64,000 nucleotides of DNA from Kordiimonas sp. SCSIO 12603 (lineage in GTDB: Bacteria; Pseudomonadota; Alphaproteobacteria; Sphingomonadales; Kordiimonadaceae), in the NCBI RefSeq assembly GCF_024398035.1, contig NZ_CP073748.1:843501-907500 (forward strand), written 5' to 3'. The notes under the pieces are model-generated. The model was not told where the DNA came from. It saw only the letters and a program-made list of their open reading frames with translations, and searched no databases. Positions within the stretch are counted from its first letter, which is position 1. Each line of letters begins with the position of its first letter. Both the position numbers and the translations under genes were made by a program. Shown here in pieces: positions 55,501 through 63,794 of the stretch.

Positions 55501-55687
55501 GCGCTGTCAGGTCTTTCCTGACAATACGCGAACCGGTGATTACTACTTCTTCTACTTCTTGAGAATTGTCATCTTGCGCATTGGCAATGTTGGTTCCGGT
55601 TGCAAGCGTAGCAATAAGGGTTGCCGCGCCACTAAGTAGGCGCAGTTTGCTTAGCTTGCGAGTTTCATGAATGTCTGCTCCAAACAT
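52556..55687 (-). CDS. Large TonB-dependent receptor 2
   Basis: This 1043-residue receptor has the leader FGADIHETRKLSKLRLLSG, a hydrophobic signal ending ANAQDDN, the box VEEVVITGSRIVRKD, a plug (ALVERVEVLTGGASAIYGAD, VVNYILKDDFEG) and a long barrel ending GRFFYIGFNSRF. Loop cysteines recur (DPCDADF..AANCAALG, DRCVDAP..QFCELQ). It is clearly paralogous to receptors 1 and 3, with the plug most alike and the loops divergent, suggesting related but different ligands. GGGAGATAATC precedes the ATG. It is a single-gene unit with its own terminator. Confidence 0.92.
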   Translation of the reverse strand: MFGADIHETRKLSKLRLLSGAATLIATLATGTNIANAQDDNSQEVEEVVITGSRIVRKDLTAPSPVVTLDSESILQSGETDLVNLLKELPILISSNQATNSAGAIATLDLRSMGTQRTLVVVNGRRHVGGISGSSTVDVSSIPTALVERVEVLTGGASAIYGADAVTGVVNYILKDDFEGIDTRAQYGISDSGDAENLFLSIAAGGNFADGRGNAVVAVEYRDQNGLIGLDRSFAGPGQASQVNITDDIAANFDVNPDASVTFLPGETFNISSAAGQIAIFGGGGQLGFDADGNPTFGTSGFFFNNGTLRNFNAGLDAGGTNGVGGDGILNNTGFANLVTPSKRVSVNANVTYEVAEFAEFFLESKFTYVDAQSAGGVNSFNDFIPIRIGNPFIPAQLQAAIDTAAANGENIFTNAANAQIFITRDQADDTVRNTTDTDRFSFRVVTGFKGDITDTWNYEVSYNYGRTESNAANSRQRFDDRFFASVDAVALTQDDIDALGANLVQAIRPGTDGAIGITGDSAQVGDIVCRSSIDPDAEPPVASFPSTREGFLTFEPGAGSPCVPTSIFGSNAINQDAADFIYQRTLSDIAIEQQVVSAVISGDTSDFFTLPAGAISTAFGFEYRRETSSFEPDAADRDDLIFGGGTQPTSGRYSVTEGFAEILIPIFADLPFAKELSVEGAYRYSDYSVGGDANQSFSTDTYRVALTWRPIDELLLRGGYSRAVRAPNIGELFDPQQVAFFFPDDPCDADFIDSGSEFRAANCAALGIPEGFDDPNTARFEGISGGNPGLQPETADTYTAGFVWTPEYIPGLSIAADYYRINLSNAIGSITAQNIVDRCVDAPNLNNQFCELQSRDPNTNGLNSITQVTQNIAALKTSGIDFEATYAFDLPGEWGSIRSRLIANYIIDRDNFEFQEFPDESTRIRGTLGIPKYNVNLSTTWSYEEFGFTYQVRYQDSQLVGGLSFEEIERFAANNNGGQFADPFETGDAFIHDISASWQVRENFGINAGVNNLFNRKPFLAAVNTPVTSVGRFFYIGFNSRF

Positions 55688-55735
55688 GATTATCTCCCAA
55701 ATACTATCTATGTTTATGTAGACAGAAGGCCACCT

Positions 55736-55843
55736 TTATTCATTTCTGAAATAAGGTGCGTTTCTGTCTTTCCCATGCCCGAAGAAACCAATCCAGAGAA
55801 TTGGTAATCCACCAAACATGGCAGAGTATGGAATGAAGTTCAT
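55736..55843 (-). CDS. Possible small membrane protein, 35 residues
   Basis: The frame begins MNFIPYSAMFGGLPILWIGFF after a GGGGGA box only three bases from the ATG, then has a short basic tail. It lies directly upstream of receptor 2, on the same strand. It is not recognised and may be chance coding. Confidence 0.3.
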   Translation of the reverse strand: MNFIPYSAMFGGLPILWIGFFGHGKDRNAPYFRNE

Positions 55844-55946
55844 AGTCCCCCGACCAAACTCATTAGAGAGGCTATAAAGATGATTTGGAAATGTAACTAA
55901 AGTGATGCTTGGAAAGCGTATACACATGCTAACATTGAGTGCGGTT

Positions 55947-55962
55947 GTTACTTTTGGGCAAC
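55947..55962. promoter_or_regulatory. Degenerate GTTG-N8-CAAC dyad upstream of receptor 2
   Basis: GTTACTTTTGGGCAAC, 260 bp upstream of receptor 2, is one base off the dyad found before receptors 1 and 3. It could also serve the divergent gene at 56131. The rest of the 443-bp gap holds a TAATCG-TTAG-CGATTA dyad (56074-56089) and no clear gene besides the small one at 55736. Confidence 0.3.
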
Positions 55963-56130
55963 AAAATCTGCACGAATTAGTGTAAAAAATGCTTTTCTAT
56001 TTCTAGAGATAAGTCTAGCTTATCAAGCCTAAGCTGTTATGTATAAAAGAATTTCTTAGTATATATAAAATTTTAATCGTTAGCGATTAGGTGTATGATG
56101 CTCTACCATAAGCCGTAGGGGGCGGTATTC

Positions 56131-57147
56131 GTGCAACATAATTTATGTGATGAATTTTTAGAATATTGGCAATTAAGGCGGCGGGAAGGAAGACTTCCAG
56201 TGCTCTCAAGCACATCTGAGCCGGGTTTTCAGAAATTTGCGGATAGTTATATATGTTTGGGTCTTGAGAATGCAGATATTACCATCTGCAGGGTAGGAGC
56301 TGGCGTGAGCAGCGTCTTGCCGCAGGGAGAATCTCTGAGCCTGTTTACAGATTTATATTCTTTGGCATTAAAGCCTATGCAAATGGCCTTGGTGATGCCG
56401 TGTTTCACACACAAGGCTGGCTTTTCAAGACGTTCTCGGATTTGGTATGGGCACCGCCATAAAGTGGTTGATTGGTTGCTTTTGCCGGTCGAACATGAAG
56501 AAACTGGAGATGTGTTTCTGGAAGGTGTAGCGATTTCAGAAGCCAGTATGCATGAAGATGATCAGCTTATGATCGGGTCTTCAATGTTAGAACGTATTCT
56601 CGCGCATAACTTTATAACTTGTGATGGCGATATCAAACTATCTGCTATTGACCAACACGCATGGGCGGTCCTTGAAGCAATGGATGCTAAGGTGTTGGTT
56701 GACGGTAACGAGAAAACAGCCATGCCTCATGGTTTGGGTGGAAATGCTGCGTTACTGGCAGCGCAGGCTGCTCGCTCTAATGTTTTGGCGGTAGCGAATG
56801 AGGAAGATATAGCAGCTCTTTCACAGCGGCTGACAGGGCAATATAATCTCCGGTTCTGTCATTCTTATGAGGACGCAGTTGCTATTCTGCAAAGCGATAT
56901 GGTCGATGTTTTGGTTGTCGCGGAGGTGTTTAGGGGCGGTACAGGTCTGGGGCTTGTGCAGGAAGCGCAAAATATCAGTGCGTTCACGGCTTCAGTATTA
57001 ATGCTAGAGCAAAAAGGTAACCGTGAAGATGTACGTATCGTTGAGAACGGTAACTTTGTACAGTGTCTTGTGAAGCCTGTTGGTGAGTTTGCGCTGAAAA
57101 AAGCACTGGATGATGCGTCAGAGCATATTTCTCAGAAGAAAAGCTAG
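56131..57147 (+). CDS. PAS-like N-terminal domain fused to a degenerate receiver domain
   Basis: This 338-residue cytoplasmic protein starts with an alphaproteobacterial PAS_5-type pattern (FLEYWQLRRREGRLPV, then about 120 residues ending VDWLLLPVE). The C-terminal about 120 residues (from NVLAVANEED) fold like a response-regulator receiver. Lys is kept in CLVKPVGEF, but the phospho-acceptor Asp strand reads VDVLVVAE, so it is probably not phosphorylated. There is no output domain. The GTG start is preceded by AGGGGGCGG. It lies between receptors 2 and 3 and may help control them, which is inference. Confidence 0.65.
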   Translation: MQHNLCDEFLEYWQLRRREGRLPVLSSTSEPGFQKFADSYICLGLENADITICRVGAGVSSVLPQGESLSLFTDLYSLALKPMQMALVMPCFTHKAGFSRRSRIWYGHRHKVVDWLLLPVEHEETGDVFLEGVAISEASMHEDDQLMIGSSMLERILAHNFITCDGDIKLSAIDQHAWAVLEAMDAKVLVDGNEKTAMPHGLGGNAALLAAQAARSNVLAVANEEDIAALSQRLTGQYNLRFCHSYEDAVAILQSDMVDVLVVAEVFRGGTGLGLVQEAQNISAFTASVLMLEQKGNREDVRIVENGNFVQCLVKPVGEFALKKALDDASEHISQKKS

Positions 57148-57174
57148 AGTTTGTTTTTTTATTTCTAACAAAAA

Positions 57175-57198
57175 AGGGCGGGGAAAATTCCCCGCCCT
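57175..57198. terminator. Bidirectional terminator between the PAS-like gene and receptor 3
   Basis: Eleven-bp arms AGGGCGGGGAA / TTCCCCGCCCT with a two-base loop and T-runs on both sides. Confidence 0.92.
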
Positions 57199-57224
57199 CT
57201 CTTTTTGCTATGTCTACAACTAAC

Positions 57225-60200
57225 TTAGAATGCAGCGCGGAAGTTGAAGCGGAACGAACGTCCGAACTCTTCTGCGTTTAGGAAGTTGCCGTAAGCAAGT
57301 TCCGTAATGTTCGGCTTGCGATCAAATACGTTGTTGATTGCAGCAGATACATTCACTTTTTCAGTCAGCTGGTAGCTGATAGTTGCATTGTGGATGAACT
57401 TATCATTCAAGCTAGTGATTAGGTTATCATCAGCATCGAAGAATGTAAGCGCTTCACGGTCCTGAACGTCAAGATCGAGGCGACCTGTGTAGTTCATACG
57501 CCAGAAGACACGTAGCTTGTCGTAGTTATATACGAAGTCTACGTTACCACGCCATTTTTCACGGCCAGCCTGACCAACACGGTTGATAAGTGGGTTACCC
57601 TCAACAACCTGTAGGATATCAGTGATACGACGGATACCGCCAACACGGATAGAGAAGTCACCTAGGTCACTGTCTTTAAGGCTGCTGTCGAATAGGCTCA
57701 GAGCGTCTGAAACGTCGAAGTCGTAACGTGTGTTGAACTGAACAGCTTCAAACTCAGATGTAGAAGCGTTTTGGAAGCTTCTTGAGAATGAAATAATCTG
57801 GCCAGATGCGTCACGCGTGTGAGCGTTACAGATATCGTCTGGGAATGTTGCACTATCGAAACAAGCAGAGATCGCCTGGTTCTGTGTAATATTAGAGATC
57901 TGATCTTCGATCGTAATATTGATGTAGTCAACAGATAGACGTAGACCTGGGATGAACTGCTCAGGCTCAACTACAACACCGATAGAGTAAGACTTACCGA
58001 TTTCGTTGCGTAGGTTCTGGTTACCAGAACTGATACCAGCGATCGATAGGTTACTAGAGATGTTAGTGTGGTTTTCAACGTCAACACCAACAGCAGCACA
58101 GTTTTGACGACGGTTACTGTTAGCAGCGTCACCATCTGGGCCTAGGTTAATGAAGCGTGTGTCACAAGGGTCTGTGATGAAGCCTGTAATACCTAGTGTT
58201 GGGTCAAACAGTTCCTGAATACCAGGAGCACGGATTGACTGAGTATAACCACCACGTACAGTGATCATGTCGAACATCTGTAGTGTACCAGCAAGAGTAT
58301 ATGTATAGTCTGTACCAGCGATAGAGTGGTCTACGTAACGTGCTTTAGGTGTGAAGTTAAGAGCGTTGATGAACGGAACATCACCATCCTTAAGGATAGG
58401 AATGAATAGCTCAGCACCGATCTCGTCAGTTTTGAACTCACCACGTGAAGGCTGAGTTGGAGCATTCTGACCAAGTTCAATTTGCTGGATGCCATCTGGC
58501 TCAAATACAGCTTCTTCTTTACGGTTCAAGTAAGTAAGACCGAAAGAAACTGTACCGCCTGGAAGTTCGAATAGATCACCACCAAGGTTAGCCTGGAATA
58601 CACGCTGTTGTGTATCAGAGCTAGATGTAGATGGTAGAGATACGAATGCAGCAGATTCAGGAGCAAACTGGTTACCGAATAGGTTCAGAGGCACACAACC
58701 AGCTAGGTTTGGACGTGCGTCTGTTACTAGGTTCGGGAAGCTTGCATCTGGCTCTAGCTCACCACGAGCGTCAGCAAGAATGCCGTTACAGATGATGTCG
58801 CCTGCGCGTGGCGCAGCGTTGATATCAGCTGTAGCAATCTGAATTACTTCGCCGTTACGGATTACGAACTGACCGTCAAGAGCAGAGTTTGCTGTGAATT
58901 CTGTAACGTCGTCGTCTGTAAGTGCAACAGCGTCAAGAGCGTTAAATAGGCGCTCGTTGATTACTGTACGTGCACGTGTCTCAAGATCTGATTGACCGAA
59001 GTTACCAGAAACTTCCCAGTGGAAGTTACGATCAGCAAATTCGAACTCACCTTTAAGACCAGCAACTACGCGCCATGTGAATGCTTCGTTGAAGTTTTCA
59101 CCGCCGTTTACAACTGGACCAAGGAAGCGATCTACGAAGAATTGATCATCTGGACCTAGGAATTCGCTAAGAACACCACGCGCCTGATTGCTCAGGAATG
59201 GGTTGTCTAGCGTGAAACCTGGTGAAGAACGGTCAGCGCCGAAGATACCAGCAAGAATATCATCCTGCTCAGATGCTTCGCGAGCTTCAGCGTTCTGGAA
59301 GATGAACTCAGAGAAGAATGTCGCGTAATCGTTGATGTCATAGTGACCGATTGCGGAAATGTTAATACGCTCTGAAGGTGTGAAGATCTGACGTACGTTG
59401 TCAAATAGATCACTACCGCTACCACCATTCGCGAAGAATAGACCACCGTTTGCAGGGCGAACACCTACAGTAAACGGAATAGCATTACCATTTTCGTCAA
59501 ACTCGAAGAAGTTTTGGTTGCCATCAGCATCGATGAATGCACCGCGACCAATTGTTGGTAGGAAACCGTTAGATGCAGAAGAAATCGCACCAAAGTCACC
59601 AAGAGCCTGTGTTACGAAACCACGGCCTGTACGATCAGCGTTAAATACGCGTGTTTCGCCGTCACCGTTACGGCTTGTAAATGGGTTGTTCTGTGTAAAG
59701 AACGGACGATCAGCTGCTACAAGGCCATTCTGTGAGTTATACTCAACAGAGAAAGCCAAGTTACCGCGACCTTCAGCGAAGTTACCACCAAATGTTGTTT
59801 GGATTTGGTAGCTGTCACCATCGCCTTGATCAGATACACCGTACTGACCAGAAACTTCGAAACCTTCAAAGTCGTCTTTAAGGATTACGTTTACCACACC
59901 AGCGATACCGTCTGAACCGTAGGTTGGTGAACCACCGATTAGAAGTGTTTCAATACGGTCAACAAGCGCGATCGGAATAGTGTTAAAATCAACCTGTAGA
60001 CCAGCTGCAAGGCTTGAGCCCGCTGGTACTGGAGGGTTGTTTGAAACGAAACGACGGCCGTTTACAACAGTAAGAGTACGGTTAGAGCCTAGACCAAAAA
60101 GGCTTACTACGTTGGAACCAATTGCGAATGCGCCCTGTGCACCCGCTGGGTTCGCTGCCGGAGCACCGAATTCTGGTGATTCGTTAAGTAGGTCAGCTAC

Positions 60201-60452
60201 GTTAACAAATGCACGGTCATTAAGGTCCTGTTTGCCAAGAATTACGATTGGCTCAGGAGCGCTGTAAGAACTACGACGGATAAGGGAACCAGTTACAACA
60301 ACCTCTTCCACTTCCAGTTCATCAGTATCATCAGCGTCTTGTGCTTGTGCGATGCCAGTACCAGTAGCCATCACAGCAAGAAGCGATGCTGCGCTTCCCA
60401 GTAGGCGCAGTTTGCTTTGCTTGCGAGTTTCATGAATGTTTGATCCAATCAT
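57225..60452 (-). CDS. Large TonB-dependent receptor 3
   Basis: This 1075-residue receptor has the leader IGSNIHETRKQSKLRLLGS, a signal ending GIAQAQDAD, the box VEEVVVTGSLIRRSS, a plug (ALVDRIETLLIGGSPTYGSD, VVNVILKDDFEG) and a long barrel ending GRSFRFNFRAAF. Its plug differs more from receptors 1 and 2 (a GLGSNRTLTVVNGRRFVSNN loop is shared in type). Loop cysteines again pair up (DPCDTRF..RQNCAAVG, SACFDSA..DICNAH). Two tandem dyads lie about 240 bp upstream. GGGAG precedes the ATG. Ligand unknown. Confidence 0.92.
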   Translation of the reverse strand: MIGSNIHETRKQSKLRLLGSAASLLAVMATGTGIAQAQDADDTDELEVEEVVVTGSLIRRSSYSAPEPIVILGKQDLNDRAFVNVADLLNESPEFGAPAANPAGAQGAFAIGSNVVSLFGLGSNRTLTVVNGRRFVSNNPPVPAGSSLAAGLQVDFNTIPIALVDRIETLLIGGSPTYGSDGIAGVVNVILKDDFEGFEVSGQYGVSDQGDGDSYQIQTTFGGNFAEGRGNLAFSVEYNSQNGLVAADRPFFTQNNPFTSRNGDGETRVFNADRTGRGFVTQALGDFGAISSASNGFLPTIGRGAFIDADGNQNFFEFDENGNAIPFTVGVRPANGGLFFANGGSGSDLFDNVRQIFTPSERINISAIGHYDINDYATFFSEFIFQNAEAREASEQDDILAGIFGADRSSPGFTLDNPFLSNQARGVLSEFLGPDDQFFVDRFLGPVVNGGENFNEAFTWRVVAGLKGEFEFADRNFHWEVSGNFGQSDLETRARTVINERLFNALDAVALTDDDVTEFTANSALDGQFVIRNGEVIQIATADINAAPRAGDIICNGILADARGELEPDASFPNLVTDARPNLAGCVPLNLFGNQFAPESAAFVSLPSTSSSDTQQRVFQANLGGDLFELPGGTVSFGLTYLNRKEEAVFEPDGIQQIELGQNAPTQPSRGEFKTDEIGAELFIPILKDGDVPFINALNFTPKARYVDHSIAGTDYTYTLAGTLQMFDMITVRGGYTQSIRAPGIQELFDPTLGITGFITDPCDTRFINLGPDGDAANSNRRQNCAAVGVDVENHTNISSNLSIAGISSGNQNLRNEIGKSYSIGVVVEPEQFIPGLRLSVDYINITIEDQISNITQNQAISACFDSATFPDDICNAHTRDASGQIISFSRSFQNASTSEFEAVQFNTRYDFDVSDALSLFDSSLKDSDLGDFSIRVGGIRRITDILQVVEGNPLINRVGQAGREKWRGNVDFVYNYDKLRVFWRMNYTGRLDLDVQDREALTFFDADDNLITSLNDKFIHNATISYQLTEKVNVSAAINNVFDRKPNITELAYGNFLNAEEFGRSFRFNFRAAF

Positions 60453-60946
60453 GAAAAATCTCCCTGTTTATAGTTTATATTCGGAATGGCCATGTCCAAG
60501 AACTGGCATAGCGATATTCCTCCCAAACTTCCCGGCGACGACGTGAATAAATTCACTCCCTAGCCATCACCAAGTAGTAAAGTATTGATTGAGGTGACTT
60601 ATTGATTGCCCTATTACCCCACTCAAACTCGGGTCATAACCTACAACCATAAAAACGATTTGCCTATCACATTCTCGTTAAGTATTTCGTTGTGTTGTCA
60701 GATATCAACTGATGTGTTGCGCGATATCAACACTTGTTCTTTGGCTTTTCTAGGGTCATTGGTTTTATTTGTAACTAATTTCTCATGAATCCAATGATAT
60801 AGGTTTTATTTTCTCTAAATTTCTGAGAACAATGCAAAATTTCAGGATAGAGTGTATTTTTCTCTCTATTGCTGATCAGGACTGAGTTAGTCGCATTGTG
60901 TTGTGATGTTTGAAATGTAACGAAATGATTCGCTACCAGTATTGTA
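60453..60946. other. Gap upstream of receptor 3: operator-like repeats, no gene seen
   Basis: About 490 bp of AT-rich sequence with no credible gene. It contains the tandem dyads at 60691-60731 and, at its right end, the hairpin that may end the gene at 60998-61609. Confidence 0.5.
60691..60731. promoter_or_regulatory. Tandem GTTG-N8-CAAC dyads (possible operator pair)
   Basis: Two 19-nt units, TGTGTTGTCAGATATCAAC (60691-60709) and TGTGTTGCGCGATATCAAC (60713-60731), match at 16 of 19 bases and are offset by 22 bp, about two helical turns. Each contains a 16-bp imperfect palindrome. This is the layout of a double repressor or activator site upstream of receptor 3. Confidence 0.6.
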
Positions 60947-60980
60947 ATTACATGACCAATATAAAGATTGGTCATGTAAT
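60947..60980. terminator. Long hairpin (possible terminator) after the gene at 60998
   Basis: Perfect 14-bp arms ATTACATGACCAAT / ATTGGTCATGTAAT around a 6-nt loop, 18 bp past the stop of the minus-strand gene. No T-run follows, so termination would rest on the stem or on another function. Confidence 0.5.
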
Positions 60981-60997
60981 ATTAGTTTAAAACGCTC

Positions 60998-61609
60998 TTA
61001 TTTCTTACGTTTAACCGGGTAAGCTCTGGATTTACCTTCTACAGTCATGGTGTAAGCACCAAAAGGACTCCGCTTGATGGTGACTTTTTTGCCCTTTTTA
61101 AGGGAGCGAATATCCGGTCCATCAATCTGTTCCCAGGTCTGTCCGTTGTCCAGTAAGAAGAGCACGCCGCGGCCATAGCGTTTGCGTAAATCTTTCACTG
61201 TTGCGGTAATGATTTTTGGCGTTTCCTTGCTTGGGCTTTTACCGAAACTATCCTTGCGTACTTTTTCGGTTTTCTTTTCTTGCTCAGCTTCTTTTGCCTT
61301 AAGGCGTGCCTTTACCCGCTTCTCAACTTCAGCTTCAATCAATCTTTCCGTTTGCTGAGTGGTTGGTGCAGGCGCAGTTGCGCTTTTGCTGGCCATTTTA
61401 GGAGAAGTTCTTGTCTCTACTACCTTCTTGCCGCCTTTAAGCGTTGCGACATATTTATCATAGCATGCAAGACGTGCTGCGCCGCTGGTGATTTCACTAC
61501 ATTTAATAAGTACATCTTTATCTTGTGCCAATAGTGTAGGGGAGAACACGGCTGTTGATAAAAGTGTAGCCCCCGTCAGCAAAAATTTTGAAGTATAAAT
61601 ACTGGACAT
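60998..61609 (-). CDS. Uncharacterised exported protein with Cys-Tyr-Asp N-terminal motif
   Basis: This 203-residue protein has a signal peptide (about 1-29), the motif LIKCSEITSGAARLACYDKY (a C..I....R.ACYD pattern common in small envelope proteins), a charged helical middle (Lys/Glu-rich) and a basic C-terminal beta-like segment (TVKDLRKRYGRGVLFLLDNG). The start is ATG 61607-61609, with GGGAGCG upstream; the frame extends 12 codons further. It is 70 bp after the M23 gene on the same strand. Function unknown. Confidence 0.7.
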   Translation of the reverse strand: MSSIYTSKFLLTGATLLSTAVFSPTLLAQDKDVLIKCSEITSGAARLACYDKYVATLKGGKKVVETRTSPKMASKSATAPAPTTQQTERLIEAEVEKRVKARLKAKEAEQEKKTEKVRKDSFGKSPSKETPKIITATVKDLRKRYGRGVLFLLDNGQTWEQIDGPDIRSLKKGKKVTIKRSPFGAYTMTVEGKSRAYPVKRKK

Positions 61610-61679
61610 TACGTCGCTCCCAATTGTTCCCGCGAACCCTAGCACAGACTATTTCGCAGGAACAATGTAGGAGTTGAAA

Positions 61680-63080
61680 TTATCGGTCGGCGTCAGTGGT
61701 TTGGTTTTCTTTTGAAGCGAGTATCAATTGCAATTCAGCAGTTTTTTCAATTTCAGCTGTGATTCGCGCCTGATTCTCTTGAAACTCTTCCAGAGATTTT
61801 CCCTTTAGCGTCTTTCCTGTAGGTAGCTTTAGTGTAAGAGGGTTCACCTGCTTGCCGTTATAAAGTACTTCATAATGTAGATGAGCTGCAGTCACTCTGC
61901 CTGTAGCTCCGGCATATCCTATAATCTGCCCCTGTTTCACACGGCGGCCTTTCCTAATACCTCTACCGTATTTGCTCAGGTGGGCATAAGCGGTTTTGTA
62001 ACTGCCGTTGTGACGAATACGTATATAATTGCCGTAACTACCATTTCTGGCAGCCATCTCAATAATGCCGTCACCTGCTGCCATGATAGGGGTGCCTGTG
62101 CGTGCTCTGAAATCAGCGCCTTTGTGCATACGGGTGTAGCCAAGAACCGGGTGCTTACGTCTGCCGTATGATGATGTAACAACAGCTACATCAAGCGGGG
62201 TTTTCATGAGTGCCCGCCTGGTGCTTTCGCCGTTCAGGTCATAATAGCCTTCGTCACCGTTTTCTTCCTGAAAATATAGGGCATTAAGCGTGCGTTTCTG
62301 AAGGCCGATCTTGGCACTCAAAATACGGGTGTTTTCGATGTCGTCATATTTTGGGGCATAGTTCCGCTCATAATATATCTCGAAGTTATCTCCCACTCGG
62401 ATTTCGCGTTCAAAGTCCACGTCAAAACTCAGCATGCGAATAAGTTCGACTATAATTTTGTCGGGTAACCCGGCCCGCTTGCTGGACAGGTATAGGCTGT
62501 CGGAAATAACACCGGTTACAAGCTGGGTAACAGGGACGGTTTCCACAGGGATGCGCTTTGCGTCATATGATGCACCTTTCGCTTCCACGATTGCAACCTC
62601 AGAGAACGTGTCGCGAATCTTTAAGATATGAATTTTATCTTGGTCTGAAGTATCGACAGATATTTCAACTTTCTGGCCTGCACGCAACTTCCGCAGATCA
62701 GTTACATTCTTCAGTTGATTGATAGCGGTATGGGCATTGCTGTTTGAAATACCAGCTCTTCTTAAAAGGCGTAGCAACGTCTCTGATTTTTTCAGTGTGT
62801 AGCTGGTTTCATTATAGCTCGGTTCTTGAGGAATTGGTGCGGTTGGCGCGGTTTCCGTTATAGGCCGTGATTCTATTTGCTTTAAGGCGACAGTTTCATC
62901 CGGTTCCTTGGGATTGCTTGGAAGGTTTAATATTACCAAACCAAGCACGCCCAGGCCTGCAATAATACCGAAAGCAGCGGGCGACTCCGATGCACTAAAT
63001 AGCTTTTCAGAATCTAGTTTCGAAATTGCTTCCATCAGTTTGCGCTTTGCACGCATTAGAATCGTTTGCCAGTTGGCCAT
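61680..63080 (-). CDS. M23 family murein DD-endopeptidase (MepM-like)
   Basis: This 466-residue inner-membrane-anchored peptidase has a membrane helix (about 35-52, FGIIAGLGVLGLVILNL), a LysM-like segment (about 90-145, YTLKKSETLLRLLRRAGI), an OapA-like middle and a C-terminal M23 domain (about 300-420) with the zinc ligands in MHKGADFRARTG and AAHLHYEV. It cuts peptide cross-links in the cell wall. The length and layout match MepM/YebA. It lies upstream of the exported-protein gene at 60998 and next to the rRNA operon. Confidence 0.93.
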   Translation of the reverse strand: MANWQTILMRAKRKLMEAISKLDSEKLFSASESPAAFGIIAGLGVLGLVILNLPSNPKEPDETVALKQIESRPITETAPTAPIPQEPSYNETSYTLKKSETLLRLLRRAGISNSNAHTAINQLKNVTDLRKLRAGQKVEISVDTSDQDKIHILKIRDTFSEVAIVEAKGASYDAKRIPVETVPVTQLVTGVISDSLYLSSKRAGLPDKIIVELIRMLSFDVDFEREIRVGDNFEIYYERNYAPKYDDIENTRILSAKIGLQKRTLNALYFQEENGDEGYYDLNGESTRRALMKTPLDVAVVTSSYGRRKHPVLGYTRMHKGADFRARTGTPIMAAGDGIIEMAARNGSYGNYIRIRHNGSYKTAYAHLSKYGRGIRKGRRVKQGQIIGYAGATGRVTAAHLHYEVLYNGKQVNPLTLKLPTGKTLKGKSLEEFQENQARITAEIEKTAELQLILASKENQTTDADR

Positions 63081-63445
63081 TGTTACTCTTTTCTACACAT
63101 ATAATGATTCATCTGATTCATCCCTCAAAGGGGGCGAAAAACTGCATATACTCTTTATATATATAGGGCAATATATCTCCAGCGTTTTTTCGCCCTGTTG
63201 TTACGGTGCTGGGAAATATATAGGAGTGAAAGCCTAGGTTTTCTGCGGGTTTCTATGGTTAGGGGTGAAAAAAGTAGGTTTTTTGAAATTTAGGGCTTGC
63301 GTTTCATAGGCGTTATCCTTAGAAACCCCTTCACCGCCGGGGCACACTGCTCTACCGGACACGACCTCAGGGGTCGCTGAAAGGTAAGAATGTTGGCTCG
63401 GAGGTCATGGCCTAGAGAAGCTTAAAACATTGTTTAAAAAGCTTC
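63081..63445. other. Region upstream of the rRNA promoter, no gene seen
   Basis: About 365 bp with A/T runs. TTGCGT (63297-63302), 17 bp, TAGAAA (63320-63325) is a second, weaker promoter candidate for the rRNA operon. The A-rich tracts may act as an UP element. Confidence 0.4.
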
Positions 63446-63475
63446 TTGACATGATCAGGTAACTGAGAATATAAA
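63446..63475 (+). promoter_or_regulatory. rRNA operon promoter
   Basis: -35 TTGACA (63446-63451), an 18-nt spacer and -10 TATAAA (63470-63475), then a GC-rich discriminator GGCCGCCC as expected of a stringently controlled rRNA promoter. It lies about 320 bp before 16S. Confidence 0.7.
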
Positions 63476-63571
63476 GGCCGCCCTGCCGCACGCTGACGAA
63501 ATGTCCGGTCCGGCGCATTGCCCAAATCGAGAGGTTTAGGAAACTGGATTTTCCGGTTGGGTGATTTTTTT

Positions 63572-63583
63572 TGCTCTTTGACA
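63572..63583 (+). promoter_or_regulatory. boxA antitermination element
   Basis: TGCTCTTTGACA matches the boxA of rRNA leaders (TGCTCTTTAACA) at 11 of 12 positions and lies between the promoter and 16S. Confidence 0.8.
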
Positions 63584-63770
63584 TTGTAGGATGGAAGGGA
63601 GATGTGGACGGTGGTCTGGAAGATCATCATCTATATTTCCGAGATACTTCGCCAGTTTTACGGCTGGTCGAGTATCAGATACATATTAATATGTATCGTC
63701 AGTTAATTCTTGAGCATGTTATTTATAGCATGGTTTAGATTTTCTGGTTGTGTGAATAGATGGTGGTTCG

Positions 63771-63792
63771 TTGGAACCATTATTGGTTCCAA
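63771..63792 (+). other. Hairpin directly before the 16S 5' end
   Basis: Nine-bp arms TTGGAACCA / TGGTTCCAA with a 4-nt loop end two bases before the predicted 16S start. It may be part of the processing region. Confidence 0.5.
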
Positions 63793-63794
63793 GT

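Noticed and set aside
60606..60975. Small frames in the gap upstream of receptor 3
   Set aside because: They lack ribosome sites and recognisable features and overlap the operator-like repeats and the hairpin.
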